DNA of 64,000 nt from Leguminivora glycinivorella (lineage: Eukaryota > Arthropoda > Insecta > Lepidoptera > Tortricidae), in contig NC_062975.1 of assembly GCF_023078275.1 (NCBI RefSeq), positions 6,299,141 through 6,363,140 of the forward strand, written 5' to 3'. Shown here piece after piece: positions 24,901-39,900 of the stretch. How positions within the stretch are numbered: position 1 is the first letter of the stretch; every line of letters begins with the position of its first letter. The position numbers and the translations under genes are program-made. The notes below the pieces were generated by a model. The model saw only the letters and a list, made by a program, of their open reading frames with translations, had not been told where the DNA came from and searched no databases.

Positions 24901-27900
24901 AATAACTGTTGCGTAAAACTGCTGTTTTTCTGCGTTTTGAGCCATCACTGGATTCCACAAAATCCTTTTGAGGCCTCCCTCCTTTTTGTTGTTCTGGTTT
25001 TGAAAAATGCAGTTTATCTTGTCTTCTCTTTTTCTAAGAATGTTTTTTTATAGTTGTTACACTTGGCCCACTTTATATTGAATTGAGTCTTAAAATTACG
25101 TGCCTCTACGATGATTTTGTGTTTTAGATGATCAGGACAGTTGGTTTTAAGCATTAAAAATTTATAAAGGTCTTCATCTTCAAATTTGTTTTTCATTGTT
25201 TTGTATTTACTTTTAAATATCGTGTTGCACAATTCTCGTCGTTGAAGTAAAATTGAATCGCTTTTCTCATCTGAAACCGTCGAAATGAATAGAAATAACC
25301 TTAGGGTAAAATATTACGCACTAAATCATTGTTTTAGGGCCAGTTGCGCCAAACCGTCTGTCACCGTTAAAGCATTCGTTAAATTTTATTGTAATGGGAA
25401 GTTACATAGACGTCCTTTCCGTGACGATGATGTGTCTGTCAAATGTTGTTGATGCAACTGGTACTTAGTGCGAAAAAGTTACATTTTCGCTACAGTAAAA
25501 ACGCCTGATCAAATAGTCAGAGCAAAAAATTTTGTCCGTTTTCGAAAAACGGACAACATCTTTTGCTTTCGAATAAAGAATAATAATAACGACCAATTTT
25601 TTAGCTACCGTGCCTAAAAAGTATCAAAAGATGTTAACCATTATCGGAATTATGACCATTTTTATTAAATTACGTTCACTAACACAATAGTGTTTTTAAA
25701 AACGTAATCAACATACCTTGCCCAAGATAAGACATTGCGGATTTTGAGTTATTATTACTGCTATAACTTGAAACAAGTCTATTTAATAATCTGACATATG
25801 AAATCTTAGACCTTTGACATAATGCAACTACGTAATGGCAACTTAATGAAGGTATTTTGCTGCAATTACAATACTTCCCTGGTCATACATATATTTCAAT
25901 TTCAGTACAAAATACCCACAATTGCTAAGTTGAGTTTTGAACACAGCAATGTATGGGCGGGTTCCAGTGTGCGGCTATAAAGAATGCACATCGGTTTTTC
26001 GTCTTCGTAGAGTGTTGTCTCTTTCTTGCTTATGTGACGTTAATTGTCTCTTTCTTGCTTATGTGACGTTAATTGTCTCTTTCTTGCTTATGTGACGTTA
26101 ATTGTCTCTTTCTTGCTTATGTGGCGTTAATTGTCTCTTTCCAAAGACCGATGTGCATTATCAAAGAGGATCGAGTATTATAGAGAGTTACTGTGAAAGT
26201 AAAATGTGTAATCACAGTGCATAGATTGCCATCTCTTGACACAGACTTGAAACTTTTGAGCCTCAGTTTTGACAATTTGGCCCATATTCTTAGCTTAATA
26301 TGTGTTAAAATGTCAAATATTAATATTAGCGCCATCTAGCCGAGCGTCCCCCAAAGGTGTAACGCCATCTAGGCCACCGTACCTTTTTCTGTATGGTCCT
26401 GAAGTACGTTTTTTTCTTATACTTTATCTGTCTATACGGAGTTATATATTGTCTTTGGCATTATTTATGGCCGTTTACTGTATAAACTAACCATCGGTAG
26501 ACTTTTATGCCCTTGTAATAAGTATTACAAATGTACAGCTAGCAGTGTTGGCGATGGTACAGTCAACAACACAGCTGTGTATACAGACAAAGTGCCAAAA
26601 ATATGTATACAGAACTTTATTACCTGTACATAAAGGTGTGTATACATATTTTTGGCACTTTGTCTGTATACACAGCTGTGTTGTTGACACTATTAGCATC
26701 GTATTTTCACAGAAACGCACCAACGTTTTTTGTTATTTCAATCAATCTCAATACAAAAAGTAGTGAAATAATACGACAAACACGAATATACACCCTGTTA
26801 TTATATTGAACTCCGTTAACTTTAAGGGATGGTTCTTTAGATTAAATACAATTAATTTCTCTAAGAAACTAGCGTCTTAACTCTACCGGTTATCGAGTTA
26901 TTAAAAAAATATAAAAATAATTACTGAACACGTGTGTGACAACATTTAATTACCACTTTCCAATGTTATTTGTTTTGACATGTGCCGTCAAGTCAATCAC
27001 TTGACATTAACTTGAATATTATTCTTAAGGGTCTCTCACACTAATTAAATCATTTATTATGTATGAACACGATGAAGAAATTTTTGCGAATTAAAACTAA
27101 AACTGATATACAGGGTGGTTCCTGATAACGAACCCAACGACATGTCGAATTTAACGGAAAACAAAAAAAAACACCGTGTAGAAAAAATACGATGGCAAAA
27201 CATGATGCGCTATTTCTGTACTATACCAGTTTTCAGTATCTTTAATGTGTCAAACGGGTTGATCGACCGGCATATAGTTTGTGGAAGTACTTTCAGTATA
27301 TGTCATTCACGCAAAAATGCCATTGTATAAAATACATAAAGAATTTATAACATTACAAATACAGCGTGTGTATTCCATACGGGCGAATATTTTAACAACG
27401 ATTAGTATCGGACCTAAGGAGCCTAACTACATTGCTTTTTTTTTTTAATAGATGAGATTTTTTTTTTCATACATAATAATTCAGCACGCAATGTCTTACG
27501 CCCACATCAATTAGCGTACCTCCCTAATCGTCATAATGACCTGACGTTTATGACTTATGCTAACTCATTAACATTATTTTATTAATAGGTTTCTGAACTA
27601 ATCACGCCGATTTAGCAACCGTAGATACTTGATGTCTTCTACGTCCTTACCACGCTGTTCCATGCAAGTAATGAAGCGACGGTGTAAAGAGTGTTCAGCA
27701 AGAGTCGATTTTACCTGCGTCCAATTGGTTGTTTCGTTGGTTCCAGACACAGTTTCTAGTGAACGTGCTTTTATCGGTACAAACGATGTCTGATAGAAAT
27801 CCCGGAATTCCTTGTTGTTGGTCACGTCTCAACGTGCAAAATAATAAAGTTGCAAATAATAGGATAGTGATAGGCAGATCATCGTGGATACGCTGAAACA

Positions 27901-30900
27901 ATCACTCTTGCGTATCGCGGGGTTCGATAGTCCGAAAAACGCTCTTCGGCCGCGTTGTTGAGTTTCGCCGTAAATCAAAATCATATCAACGAGTTTATTA
28001 GGAGGATAATTCGTTGATCGTGGCATTTTCAACAATTATTATTTTGATCACTGACGGCAACATGACAAATTAAATGTCAGGAAAGCAGAAAGCAGAAAAT
28101 GTTTTTTTTTAATTAATCAAAAATCAAAAAGTTTCAATCTCTACTTAATACCTAAATATGAACCAAAAAGTCAGTAGTCAATGACTGGACTCCTTAGATG
28201 ATAATGTTGTAGTTTTATTCTAATCAATCCTTTTCGTGTTGAGGACGAATAGTGCACATCACTTCTTGCTACTTTTCGGCAAGTTGCAGACCACATTCGT
28301 TTTAATTCATCAAGAAATATATCTTCTCAGACATTCTTTCGTAAGTATGTCTCAACAATGGTCCAGTACCGCTCGATAGGTCAGAGATCTGGACAATTTG
28401 GTGATAGGCTTCTTTTTGAACAAATTCCATGTTTTTTGCTTTTAGTAGCTCATCTGTCTGACCAGCATAGTGAGCACTTGCTAAATCAGGCCCAAACAAA
28501 GGAGAGATATAACGTATCGGATAGATGACAAAAAATCATATTTGAATGCATTATTTTCTGTAAATTTCCCCACCAATATTACCAGTAGCAAAATAAGATA
28601 CACTCTTAAAGCAACAGGAACAGATTGCCTGCCAAACAAGTACTTTTTTCCGAATTTATCCATTTTTATTATATTTTATTATATATATTATATATATATT
28701 AATAGGACATTCTTACACAGATTAACTGAGGCCCACGGTAAGCTCAAGAAGGCTTGTGTTGTGGGTACTCAGATAAAGATATATATAATATATAAATACT
28801 TATATACATAGAAAACATCCATGACTCAGGAACAAATATCTGTGCTCATCACACAAATAAATGCCCTTACCGGGATTCGAACCCGGGACCGCGGCGTAGC
28901 AGGCAGGGTCACTACCGACTGCGCCGGACCGGTCGTTATTGTTTTCTCCTTATCTGGTACATACTCTCCTACCACGTCATTGTGGGACTGGGGTCCCGGT
29001 AATGTACTACAGTCAAATTTGACGTACGTTTTGTCGTTCATTAGAATGCAACGAGATTTATTCTTTAGCAACATTTTATACAATTTTCCGCACCATTTTT
29101 TGGATCGCAATTTGTTATCTGCACTTCTCTTCTGCATTTTCTGCTTCTTATGTGTCTTTACATTATTTATTTTTTTATATTTTGAACAGTATCTACGCGA
29201 ATGCCTACTTTTTTTACAATTTGGTGAACCGATAGATAATTTTACGATTTTAACAACCGCCTAACTTTATCCTCGACTTGAGGATTTGCCGGACCGCTTC
29301 TACGCCTAGATTTCGGTAAATCCTCAAGCTTATGATGCTCTTCAAATTTTGTAACGATTTGGAACACCGCTGATTTTGAACAATTGTACATATTTGCGAT
29401 TTTTTGCAGAGAACACTTACCAGTACACCATTTGTGCAAGATTGCTTTGCGATCGTTCAAAGTAATACGCTACATCGTGAAATATAATTAACTATGGTAG
29501 AATAACTATGTAGCGATCGACGTTGATAGCTCTTCTAATGTCGTCACCGTCAACTGTTTATCAATTGTTTTTAAATTACAAATTTTAATGATGTTTTAGT
29601 GTGTCCGCTTAGTAAATTGAACAGTCCTTATAACTGGTTACTCAATACTCAATACTCAATACTCAACTCTTTATTGCAAATAAGGACAAATCCATGCAGT
29701 AGTGGATACACAGTATCAATAGAATCTTAAGCTAAACTAAACCAAATAGGTATGTAGGAATATTCATCTCAAAAAGGTATTAATAAAATTCACATTATAA
29801 CATTAAACAATTCATAGTGTAAAATTTAAAACGATGCGATAAAATGATGAATAAGAATAAAAATTAGAACATAGATATCATAAAATTACAATACAAAAAT
29901 TGATACAATTTGTCACATTAATTCAATTCAATAGTTTAAAACAATAAAAATTAAAATAAAATTATCTATGTCAATCAAATATTTTGCCAAAGTATTCGTC
30001 CAAGTTATAGTAAGGTCTATCCATTAAATATGTCTTCAAATTGTTACTGAACTCTTTAACATTAGTGGAATCTTTAATTTTCATGTCAAGATAATTATAT
30101 ATTTTAATTGCGATATGATTGATGCTTTTCTTATAATATGCAAAACGTGATTCGGGTAGCATAAGATCTAAATTACGACGAAGCGGATATCTTTCACATT
30201 CTTTTTTGAATTGGTATGATCCTATATTTTTGTGGACAAATAAGCAGATTTGGTATCATTATTCGCCCGTATGGAATCCACACGCTGTAGAATATTGGCA
30301 CATAATAGTAGTTATACAAGAGTGTATTTGAACGCCGAGTGTGGAATTGAAAAACGAGCAAGCGAAAGGATTCCATAGTTGAACCACGAGCGAAGCGAGT
30401 GGTTCGAGAATAGAATCCTGAGCTTGCGAGTTTTTCAATACACGAGAAGTAAAATACATTTGCACTCGTGTGTAACACAAAACTTTTTCCCTCACTATAG
30501 CGAGGAAAGTACAACGCAAAAAACGCGTTTATCACTGCTTCCAGTAGTTCCACAGGTGGTAAAACATCTTCATCACTAGATTAACTCACTTTTTTATCAA
30601 TTTTAGAGCAGAAAATTTGCCTCTATTCAAGGTCAAATTACTTTATCCGCTAGTGGATAAAATGCGTTTTTACCCGCTGGTATTAAAAGACAAAACACGT
30701 GTTTCCGAGCTAGTGAGGGGAAAAAAATCTTTTGACATGATATAAAAACTTACTCATTAGCTGTCACACTAAGCGAATTGGACCGCGAATTGAAAATGTC
30801 ATGGTTTTTGAGATTTTGAGATTTAATTTATAAAACATAAAGAATTTTTTTTTTGTTTACTTTCTCAGACTTTGTTAAAGCTATGGTTACTGTTATTGGT

Positions 30901-33900
30901 CACCGGTAATGGTGCTTTAATAAAAATTCTTCATGTTACACCATTTTGTATTCTGACCAGCCAAGTTGACTCACACAATCAGACGACATTTGTAGTATTT
31001 AAATGGTATTGATAATATTAGCTTGGTAATACTTGCACAGGTGCATTAATGTTTCAAATGTAACCAGTTTTAGTATCTTTATGTGTCAATCGATTTGATC
31101 GGCCGCCGTTTTCACGAACATAATTAGCGGATAGTTTTAAAACCAATAGTTGTAAAAAGTAGGAGATAAGGGAGGATATACATAGTTTCTTTGTTTAAGG
31201 CATAAATTGCATAGTAAAATTCTATTTTTTATTACAGCTTTTTAGGGTTCCGTACCTCAAAAAGGAAAAACGGAACCCTTATAGGATCACTCGTGTGTCT
31301 GTCTGTCCGTCTGGCATAGCCATTTTCTCCGAAACTACTGGACCGATTTACTTGAAATTTAGTACACATATGTAAACCTGTGACCCAAAGACGGACATGT
31401 AATTTAATTAAATAAAATTTAATTATAGGGCCACTTTTGGGAGGTAAAATTGAAAATTAAAAGTCAAAGTTATTAAAACTATATTGTGTTACATATCAAA
31501 TGATGAGCATCTCAAAAATATTTTTTTTAAATAATTTTTAGTAAATTAAGTTTCAAGTAATTTAAGAAAATAGGCAAAAAATGACCATCCCCCCCCCCCC
31601 TTATCTCCGAAACTACTAAGCGTAAAATTTTCAAAAACTACACGAGATAGTTTTCAAATCAAATCTACAGTAAAGCGTAAGTCGGACTTAAAAGAAAAAA
31701 ACTCAAATTACGAATTACATGTGTATTCTGCCTGTCCTAACCTACGGCGCCCAAACATGGTCACTCACAGAGATTCAGAAGTCCAAACTGAAGGTTTGCC
31801 AACGCGCTATGGAGCACAGCATTCTAGGTGTCAAAAGGACCGATCGAGTCCGAAACACTACGCTGCGCTCCAAAACTCGCATTGCTGATGTTGGCAAAAA
31901 AACCGCCACGCTTAAATGGGACTGGGCCGGCCACGTCTATCGCATGCATCCGGATAGGTGGGCTAACATAGCCACCAAGTGGATGCCGACGAAGAAGCGT
32001 GGGCCGGGCAGGCCCTGGCAAAGATGGCGAAACGATCTTGACGCCTTTCTGAAGAACTGGCCGGAGGAAACAGAGAACAGGGAGTCATGGAGAGCCAGGG
32101 GAGAGGCCTTTGCCCAGCAGTGGGACACTCAAATAGGCTAACAAAAAAACTGGTACTAATATGTATATCAATCACGCCAACAAAGTGCAAAAATAAAAAA
32201 TGGAAAAAAATGTTTTATTAGGGTACCCCCTGATATTTTTTTTCATTCCAACCCCAACGTGTGATATATTATTGGATAGGTATTAAAAAATGAATGAGGG
32301 TTTACTAAGATCGTTTTTTGATAATATTAATATTTTCGAAAATAATCGCTCCTAAAGGAAAAAAAAGTGCGTTCCCCCCCACCCCCCCTCTAACTTTTGA
32401 ATCATATGTTTAAAAAATATGCAAAAAATCACAAAAGTAGAACTTTATAAATACTTTCTAGGAAAATTGTATTGAACTTGATAGGTTCAGTAGTTTTGAG
32501 AAAAATACGGAAAACTACGGAACCCTACACTGAGCGTGGCCCGACACGCTCTTGGCCGGTTTTTTAGTAATACTATGTGTCTCCATTTGTAATACGCTAC
32601 ATTTTCTTGCAGTATTTACCATGACATTTGTACAAAAGTACTGGTAACATTATGTTCAATCTTCATGGTATCTGTCTGTAGTTAGTACAATACTGCTGTT
32701 TAGTTTTAGTTCATTAAACTCTTTAATCAACAATAGCGCGTACTCGCGTTATTAAATGAAATGACATGTTTCGAGCCGCTGCGAGCACTCATGCCTGATA
32801 ATGGGTCTATATTATGACTCGAAACATGTCGTCAATCGCGATATATTAACGTGAGTAGACATATATTTAAATATTTGAATATGCCCCAGGAAAGTTTAAC
32901 GTCTATAATATAACACTTTAAGCACTAATACAGATTGTTAATTAAATTATAATAACCTTATTAATAATGTCGTCAGCATACTGGGCGTGAGCGTAACATG
33001 CACAGACGAGGAGATCAAGCGGTACTACCGGCGGCAAGCGTTCCTCGTGCACCCGGACAAGAACCAGCAACCGGGCGCCGACGCGTTCGACCTCATAGGA
33101 GAACCGGTCAGTATACCTATAGCTAACATTGTTACATCGTATCTAGTAGCTGCTAGCAGTATTACCGCCAGATATGTCTCGTTTTCAAGATACTGCAGCA
33201 CGCGTTCGACCTTATAGGAGAACCGGTTAGTATCCATAATTTTAGAACAAAACGGGACTTAATCGCGTAAACATTTACATTTATATTTGGCCCGACGTTT
33301 CGAACACGACGTTTCGACGTTTCGTTTCGGTTAGTATCCATTGTCACTTTCCACTTATCTGATCAAATATAAGAGGTAGGTAAGACCTTCAAGATACTGC
33401 AGCACGCGTTCGACCTTATAGGAGAACCTGTCAGTATACCTATACCTAACATTGTTACATCGTATCTAGTAGCTGCTAGCAGTATTACCGGCAGATATGT
33501 CTCGTACAACCTGAGAAGAACCAACAACCGGGCGCCGAAGAGGCCTTCAAGATACTGCAGCACGCGTTCGACCTTATAGGAGAACCGGTCGGTATACCTA
33601 TACCTAACATTGTTACATCGTATCTAGTAGCTGCTAGCAGTATTACGGGCAGGTATGTCTCGTACAACCTGAGAAGAACCAACAACCGGGCGCCGAAGAG
33701 GCCTTCAAGATACTGCAGCACGCGTTCGACCTTATAGGAGAACCGGTCAGTATACCTATACCTAACATTGTGACATCGTATCTAGTAGCTGCTAGCAGTA
33801 TTACCGGCAGATATGTCTCGTACACCCGGACAAGAACCAACAACCGGGCGCCGAAGAGGCCTTCAAGATACTGCAGCACGCGTTCGACCTTATAGGAGAA

Positions 33901-36900
33901 CCGGTCAGTATCTACCTCTATATCAAATTACCATTTCAACTGCGATCCATGAGATCGCTCGTAGGGTGCGTGCTAAAACTGTTACTAGATAACGTCGCAA
34001 ATGCGCAGTACGGACTTCTGGCTGGAATGTTAGATCTTTCGGCAGTTTTGCGGAAATCTGCCAAATCCTACACCATAAGAGTGCCTTTCCACCAGAGAAA
34101 AACCGCTTAGATTAGCGCTGGTGGGAACGGATTCGATTAAGCGGATTGGTGGATATCAAACACATCCACGTAGCGCATTTCTGGTGGAAAGACACCCTAA
34201 CAATCATGTTGTTCGCTAACGTTCTTATTATTCAGATTATTGTTTAACCATTAGATCCTTTTGCCAGTTTTTTTAGAGTAGGAGTTTGTTTGTGGGTGAA
34301 TCAACTTTTTCTTGCCTGTTATTGCCATGGTTACGGTCCCCTGAGTCACGCTGGTTTTACGCAAAATTATGCTACTGAAATTATGTAAGCATGCATGTAG
34401 TTCATGTTTGTAAGTGGCAAATTAAGGAAAGGGCTTGTTAACACCAGAAAAATGCATGTTTGCATAGTTTAAGTAGCATAATTTTGCATAAAACTAGCGT
34501 GACTCAGGGGACCGTAATCATGGCAATAACGGGCAAGAAAAAGTTGATTCACCCTTGTAATGAGTGCCACTGATGTAGTATAATGTTGTTACAGGAGCGG
34601 CGCGAAGCTTACGAAAGACGAGCGCTAGAATCGCGCCACGTGGAAGCGGCGTGGAGCGAGCTCAGTCAGTTACTAGCGCAGCTGCAGGACAAGATGGAGT
34701 TTGCACACAACACCATCAGGTAAGGAGTTCCCACACGACACTATTAAGTAGACATGAGACGCGTTAGAATAGGTTAGTTTCCTATACTTAAAATAAAATA
34801 TTTTATGCAGTGCACGAAATAAAGCACCACATAATTAGAACTAAAATATGGACAGTAGTTATTTTTAAACATAAGTTCTATTTAATAAGTCAAAGAGAAA
34901 GATATAAAGTAAATTAATTGACCGTGACGTCACTCCTCAGTATTTCATAGTAATTCCATATTAGCAAATCGTTTTGGCAGTTCATAAAAATAAGCTGATT
35001 TGACTAGTAGTAAACTAGCCTATTGACGCTGATATTTGCACGAACTTACGAAAGACGAGCGCTAGAATCACGTCACGTGAAAGTTACTTACAGTAAGGCA
35101 CTGGTCCCACCGCGAGCTAGTGAGCTATGAGCTATCGGCTATAAAAACGAACAAAAGATAATCACTCCCGTGTAAATAAAAGAGACACGGCGATGTTTAT
35201 AGTTACTCGCCCAGCGGTGAGCTATTAAAATCGCCGTGTCTCTTTTATTTGCACGGGATTACTTATCTTTTGTTCGTTTTTATAGCCGATAGCTCATAGC
35301 TTACTAGCTCGCAGTGGGACCAGTGCCTTACTAGCCCAGCTGTAGGACAAGATGGAGTTTGCACACAACACCATCAGGTAAGGAGTTTGCAACTTTGCAC
35401 ACAACGCCATCAGGTAAGGTGGAGTTTGAACACAACAAGATTAGTTACAGATGTGCTCATCTAATGTCGCAAACATGAGGTAGCCATGGGAACTCTGTGA
35501 TAAAACAGCGCAAAGCAATAGCGTTTTTACTATATTTTTTTTTCAATAAGACAGCGATAAAACTTCGGACAAAAAGTAATAATTTTTTCCCCTCACTAGC
35601 TCGGAAACACGTGTTTTGTCCTTTAATACCAGCGGGTAAAAACGCATTTTATCCACTAGTGGGTAAAGTAATTTGACCTTGAATAAAGTCAAATTAAATG
35701 CTTTAAAATTGATAACAGTAGGTGAATCTAGTAATAAAGATGATTTACCACCTGTGGAACTACTGGAAGCAGTGATAAACGCATTTTTTGCGTTGTAGTT
35801 TCCCCGCTATAGTGAGGGGAAAAGTTTTGTGTTACACACGGGTGCAAATGTATTTTACTTCTCGTGTGTTAAAAAACTCGCAAGTTCAGGATTCTATTCT
35901 CGAACCACTCGCTTCGCTCGTGGTTCAGCTATAGAATCCTTTCACTTGCTCGTTTTTCAACTCCACACTCGGCGTTAAAATACAACTTTGCCCCCTTGTA
36001 TAACAAATAACTATTGTTTGAATGCGTGTTTGAGTGAAGATTTGTCGACAGATGCACGAACTGCGGGCGGCGGCACAAGCGCGTGCTGACGGACCGGCCG
36101 TGCTACGCGGCGCGCTACTGCGTGCAGTGCAAGATCCGCCACTCCGCGAAGGAGGTATGTCCAGAAACAGGTACACCTACTGATGTGCCGACGGAAAGTT
36201 TACAAAATTCTGAAATTTTCACATAGGAAAACTTCGGAAACTTTCCATACTTTGTATGGACAATTGTATGGATAGAAACTTTCCATTTCATAAATTTAAA
36301 TTCCCTTTATTTTTCGTGAAAGTTTCGTGAATTTTTCAAGAAATTTAAGATTTTTTGGAAAGTTTCCGCAACTTGCACATCACTAGGTGGTACACCTGGT
36401 GCCGTAGCCGAATGGCATTTCTGCGACGCGAAACGATAACGAAACGCCGCGAAAGATAGTCTGGCTCTGTCGCGCCAATACCCAAGAGCGATACAGATAG
36501 ATATCTACGAGCGTTTCGTTTCGTAACCATTTGTGCCATTCGGCTACGTACCCTGTTAGGGCTAATCGCAAATCGCACCTTATTTAGGAGGCTTTGTAAC
36601 TTAACAGTGAAGTATGAAACTTCTCTTTCAAATAAATTAAGCAAACGGTTAATGTTGAAAGTCCCATGCTGTGTCTCGCTCCAATGTATGGCCGCCGCTC
36701 GCGCTTAGACCAATGTCGTGGCTGAGCCGTTAATGTTGAGAGATGGCTTGTCGCAACCCACTGCCTTTCACGCTGAGTCAGGAGATAAGAGGAATTAGCG
36801 TTAGCAGTGTGAAGACGAAATATGGATCCCATACAAATAACCCCATTTTTTTATACTACGTCGGTAGCAAACAAGCATACGGTCCGCTTGGTGGAAAGCG

Positions 36901-39900
36901 GTCGCCGTCATCTATGGGCGCCTACAACTCAAGATGTCACGTGCGCGTTGACAACCCATTAGAAACTTGTACACTCCGTTTTGCTGTGTTAAGTACACAG
37001 CAAAAAAAGTGTACAAGTTCTAAGGAGGGTTTGGGTTGCTGCTGGGAAGGACAATAGACGGAACAAATTAGTTCCGTACGTCCTTCCGTCACCAGCACAC
37101 CGCACCCTCGGCCATACTGACGCCCCTAGATGCTTTCAAACTATAACCCATTAGCTTTTGTCCTCGGCTTCGCTCGCGTTAGAAAGAGACAAAAAGTAGC
37201 CTTTGTCACTCTCCATCCCTTCAACTATTTCCACAAAAAATTACGTCAATACGTCACTCCGTTTTGCCGTGAAATACGGACAAACAAACAGACGCACACA
37301 CTTTCCCATTTATAATATTTTAGTATGGATAAAAGAAAATTTACTGACATTCTCCATTGGCTGTTTTCTGTGCAGGGCGACATCTGGGCGGAGTCTAGCA
37401 TGATGGGTCTGCTCGTGATGTACTACGCGTGCATGGACGGCGCCGTCTACCAGATCACGCAGTGGGCCAGCTGCCAGGTACGTTTTATAAATAATCATAA
37501 TGCTTGAATATATGTAAAACATCCTTGATTCGGGAAAAAATATCTCTGCTCATGCCTTAAACCGCGTTCCGAACCCAAGGCTTTTATAAGCACGGCACCA
37601 GTCGCCGTATCATTAGAGCCCATTTAGACGGTACGAGAACTCGCATACGAGTTTTTTTACATTGCGGTATTTGATGGCTGTGCAAAATTGTATGTCAGCA
37701 CAACAGCCCGCAGTGTAACTAAAATCGAATGCGAGTTCGCGAGCCGTCTAAATCAGGCCTTAGTCATCATTTGGCAATTTTGTCGCTTTTTATGGAGGAA
37801 TGAGGGTCCGAGCTTGAATGTTACATTTATATTGGAAGCGGCGCTCTTTCCCTACTATCTGTCGAAAGCAGCGCTCAACCTAATATCATCACAAAAGTAT
37901 GCCCAATAGTTATATATAACCATGGAATATTTCGTACCTTATCGAAGGAATCAATCTTATCTAATAAATAAAAAAATAAATACATGTTATAGAACATTCG
38001 TACACAGATTGACTGAGTCCCACAGTAAGCTCAAGAAGGCTTGTGTTGTGGGTACTCAGACAACGATATATATCTAAATATATAAAAGAAGAAGCTGACT
38101 GACTGACTGACTGACTGACTGACTGACATATCAACGCACAGCCGAAACCGCTGGTCCTAGAGATTTCAAATTTGGCACGTAGGTTCCTTATGTAGTGTAG
38201 AGGAGCACTAAGAGAGGATTTTCCAAAATTCACCTCCTAAGGGGGTCAAATGGGGGTTCAAAGTTTGTATGGGGAAACAAGATTAGTTTGACTATTTTAT
38301 TCGAAACTTCACAGGAAGATTCCTTAAAACATATGACTGAATACGTATTTCAGGTTTTTTGAAAATTTAACCCCTAAAAGGGTGAAAAGGGGGTGATAAA
38401 GTCAAAAAATCAATATGGGTATCGTTTTTATGGTTTATCGGGTCGCTGATCACGATAAATACAACGCTTCTAAAATCTAACGAGGCGGAAGTGAAATACC
38501 TTCTACCCTGTTGTGGTGCAATGGGGTTTAAATATCAAAAATATATATAAAAGAAGATATTGACTGACTGACTGACATATCAACGCACAGCCGAAACCGC
38601 TGGTCCTAGAGATATCAAATTTGGCACGTTGGTTCCTTATATAGTGTAGAGGAGCACTAAGAAAGGATTTTTCAAAATTCGCCTCCTAAGGGACTCAAAT
38701 GGGGGTTCAAAGTTTGTATGGGGAAACAAGATTAGTTTGACTATTTTATACGAAACTTCACAGGAGGATTCCTAAAGACATATGACTAAATACATGTTTC
38801 ATGTTTTTTGAAAATTTGACCCCTAAAGGGGTAAAGTCAAAAACACAATATGGGTATCGTTTTTATGGTTTATCGGGTCGCTGATTACGATAAATACAAC
38901 GATTTTAAAATCTAATGAGGTGGAAAAGAAATTTTCTCCCCTGTCGTAGTGCAATAGGGTGAAAATATCCAAAATAGCCATAAGAGGAGCACTAAGAAAG
39001 GATTTTCACCTCCTAGCATGATAATTTGACAGGGGCAAGGACAGGGACAGGGACAGGGACAGGGACGGGATAGGGTTAGGGTTAGGGATAGGGATAGGGA
39101 TAGGGATAGGGATAGGGCTAGGGCTAGGGCTAGGGCTAGGGCTAGGGATAGGGATAGGGATAGGGATAGGGATAGGGATGGGGATGGGGATGGGGATAGG
39201 GATGGGGATGGGGATAGGGATAGGGATAGGAATAGGGGACGGGAACGGGGACGGGGATAGGGATAGGGGAGGGACGGGGATAGGGACGGGACGGGGACGG
39301 GGACGAGGACAAGGATAGAGATAGGGACGGGGATAAGAATAGGGATCGGGGTCGGAATAATCGGTCGGCAATCGATATCTAGGCGATATCGATTGCCGAC
39401 CGACTAATCGATATTGTAAGCGATAATGCAAGGAAGTACTTTGTATCCTACCGACCATAGCGCCGAGATACTGACTATGTGGGTTGTATGAAGTTTCCCC
39501 AGTATAAATAGGTAAAATACATACATATTCGTACCTACTATACCTACGCTGTGGTCGCTGTGTAACAATTCTACAATCATTGCAAGAATTTCTTTTAAAA
39601 CAATAGTAATATGTGTAAGGTACAGTCAGCCAAAAAGCAGTGTAAGGTTCTTGGCTGACCGAAAAGCAAATAGATCAGTTACAGTGGCCCCCCAGTCGAG
39701 AATTGCCCCGCTTTACCTTAATCGAAATAATCGCGGACAAATGTACCTACAAAGAAACCTACGGATCCAAATGAAAATCTTATTTTTTGTAAACGTTTCA
39801 ATAAGAATACTTTTATTACGCGGGCGAAGCCGCGGGTAAAAGCTAGTATAATATACAAATACTTATATACATAGAAAACATCCATGACTCAAAAACAAAT

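Noticed and set aside
26015..26159. CRISPR-like array
   Set aside because: Units are directly adjacent 29-bp repeats without spacers, in an insect intron.
28868..28938. Possible tRNA gene
   Set aside because: The tRNA-like head is fused to a SINE body that recurs at 39847-40010 and 57812-58048, so it is a SINE head.
33025..33879. Minus-strand frames over the J-exon array
   Set aside because: They are antisense shadows of the repeated exon end.
39006..39458. 150-residue Pro/Ser/Ile-rich minus-strand frame
   Set aside because: It is only the translation of a hexamer minisatellite; no start context or homologue.
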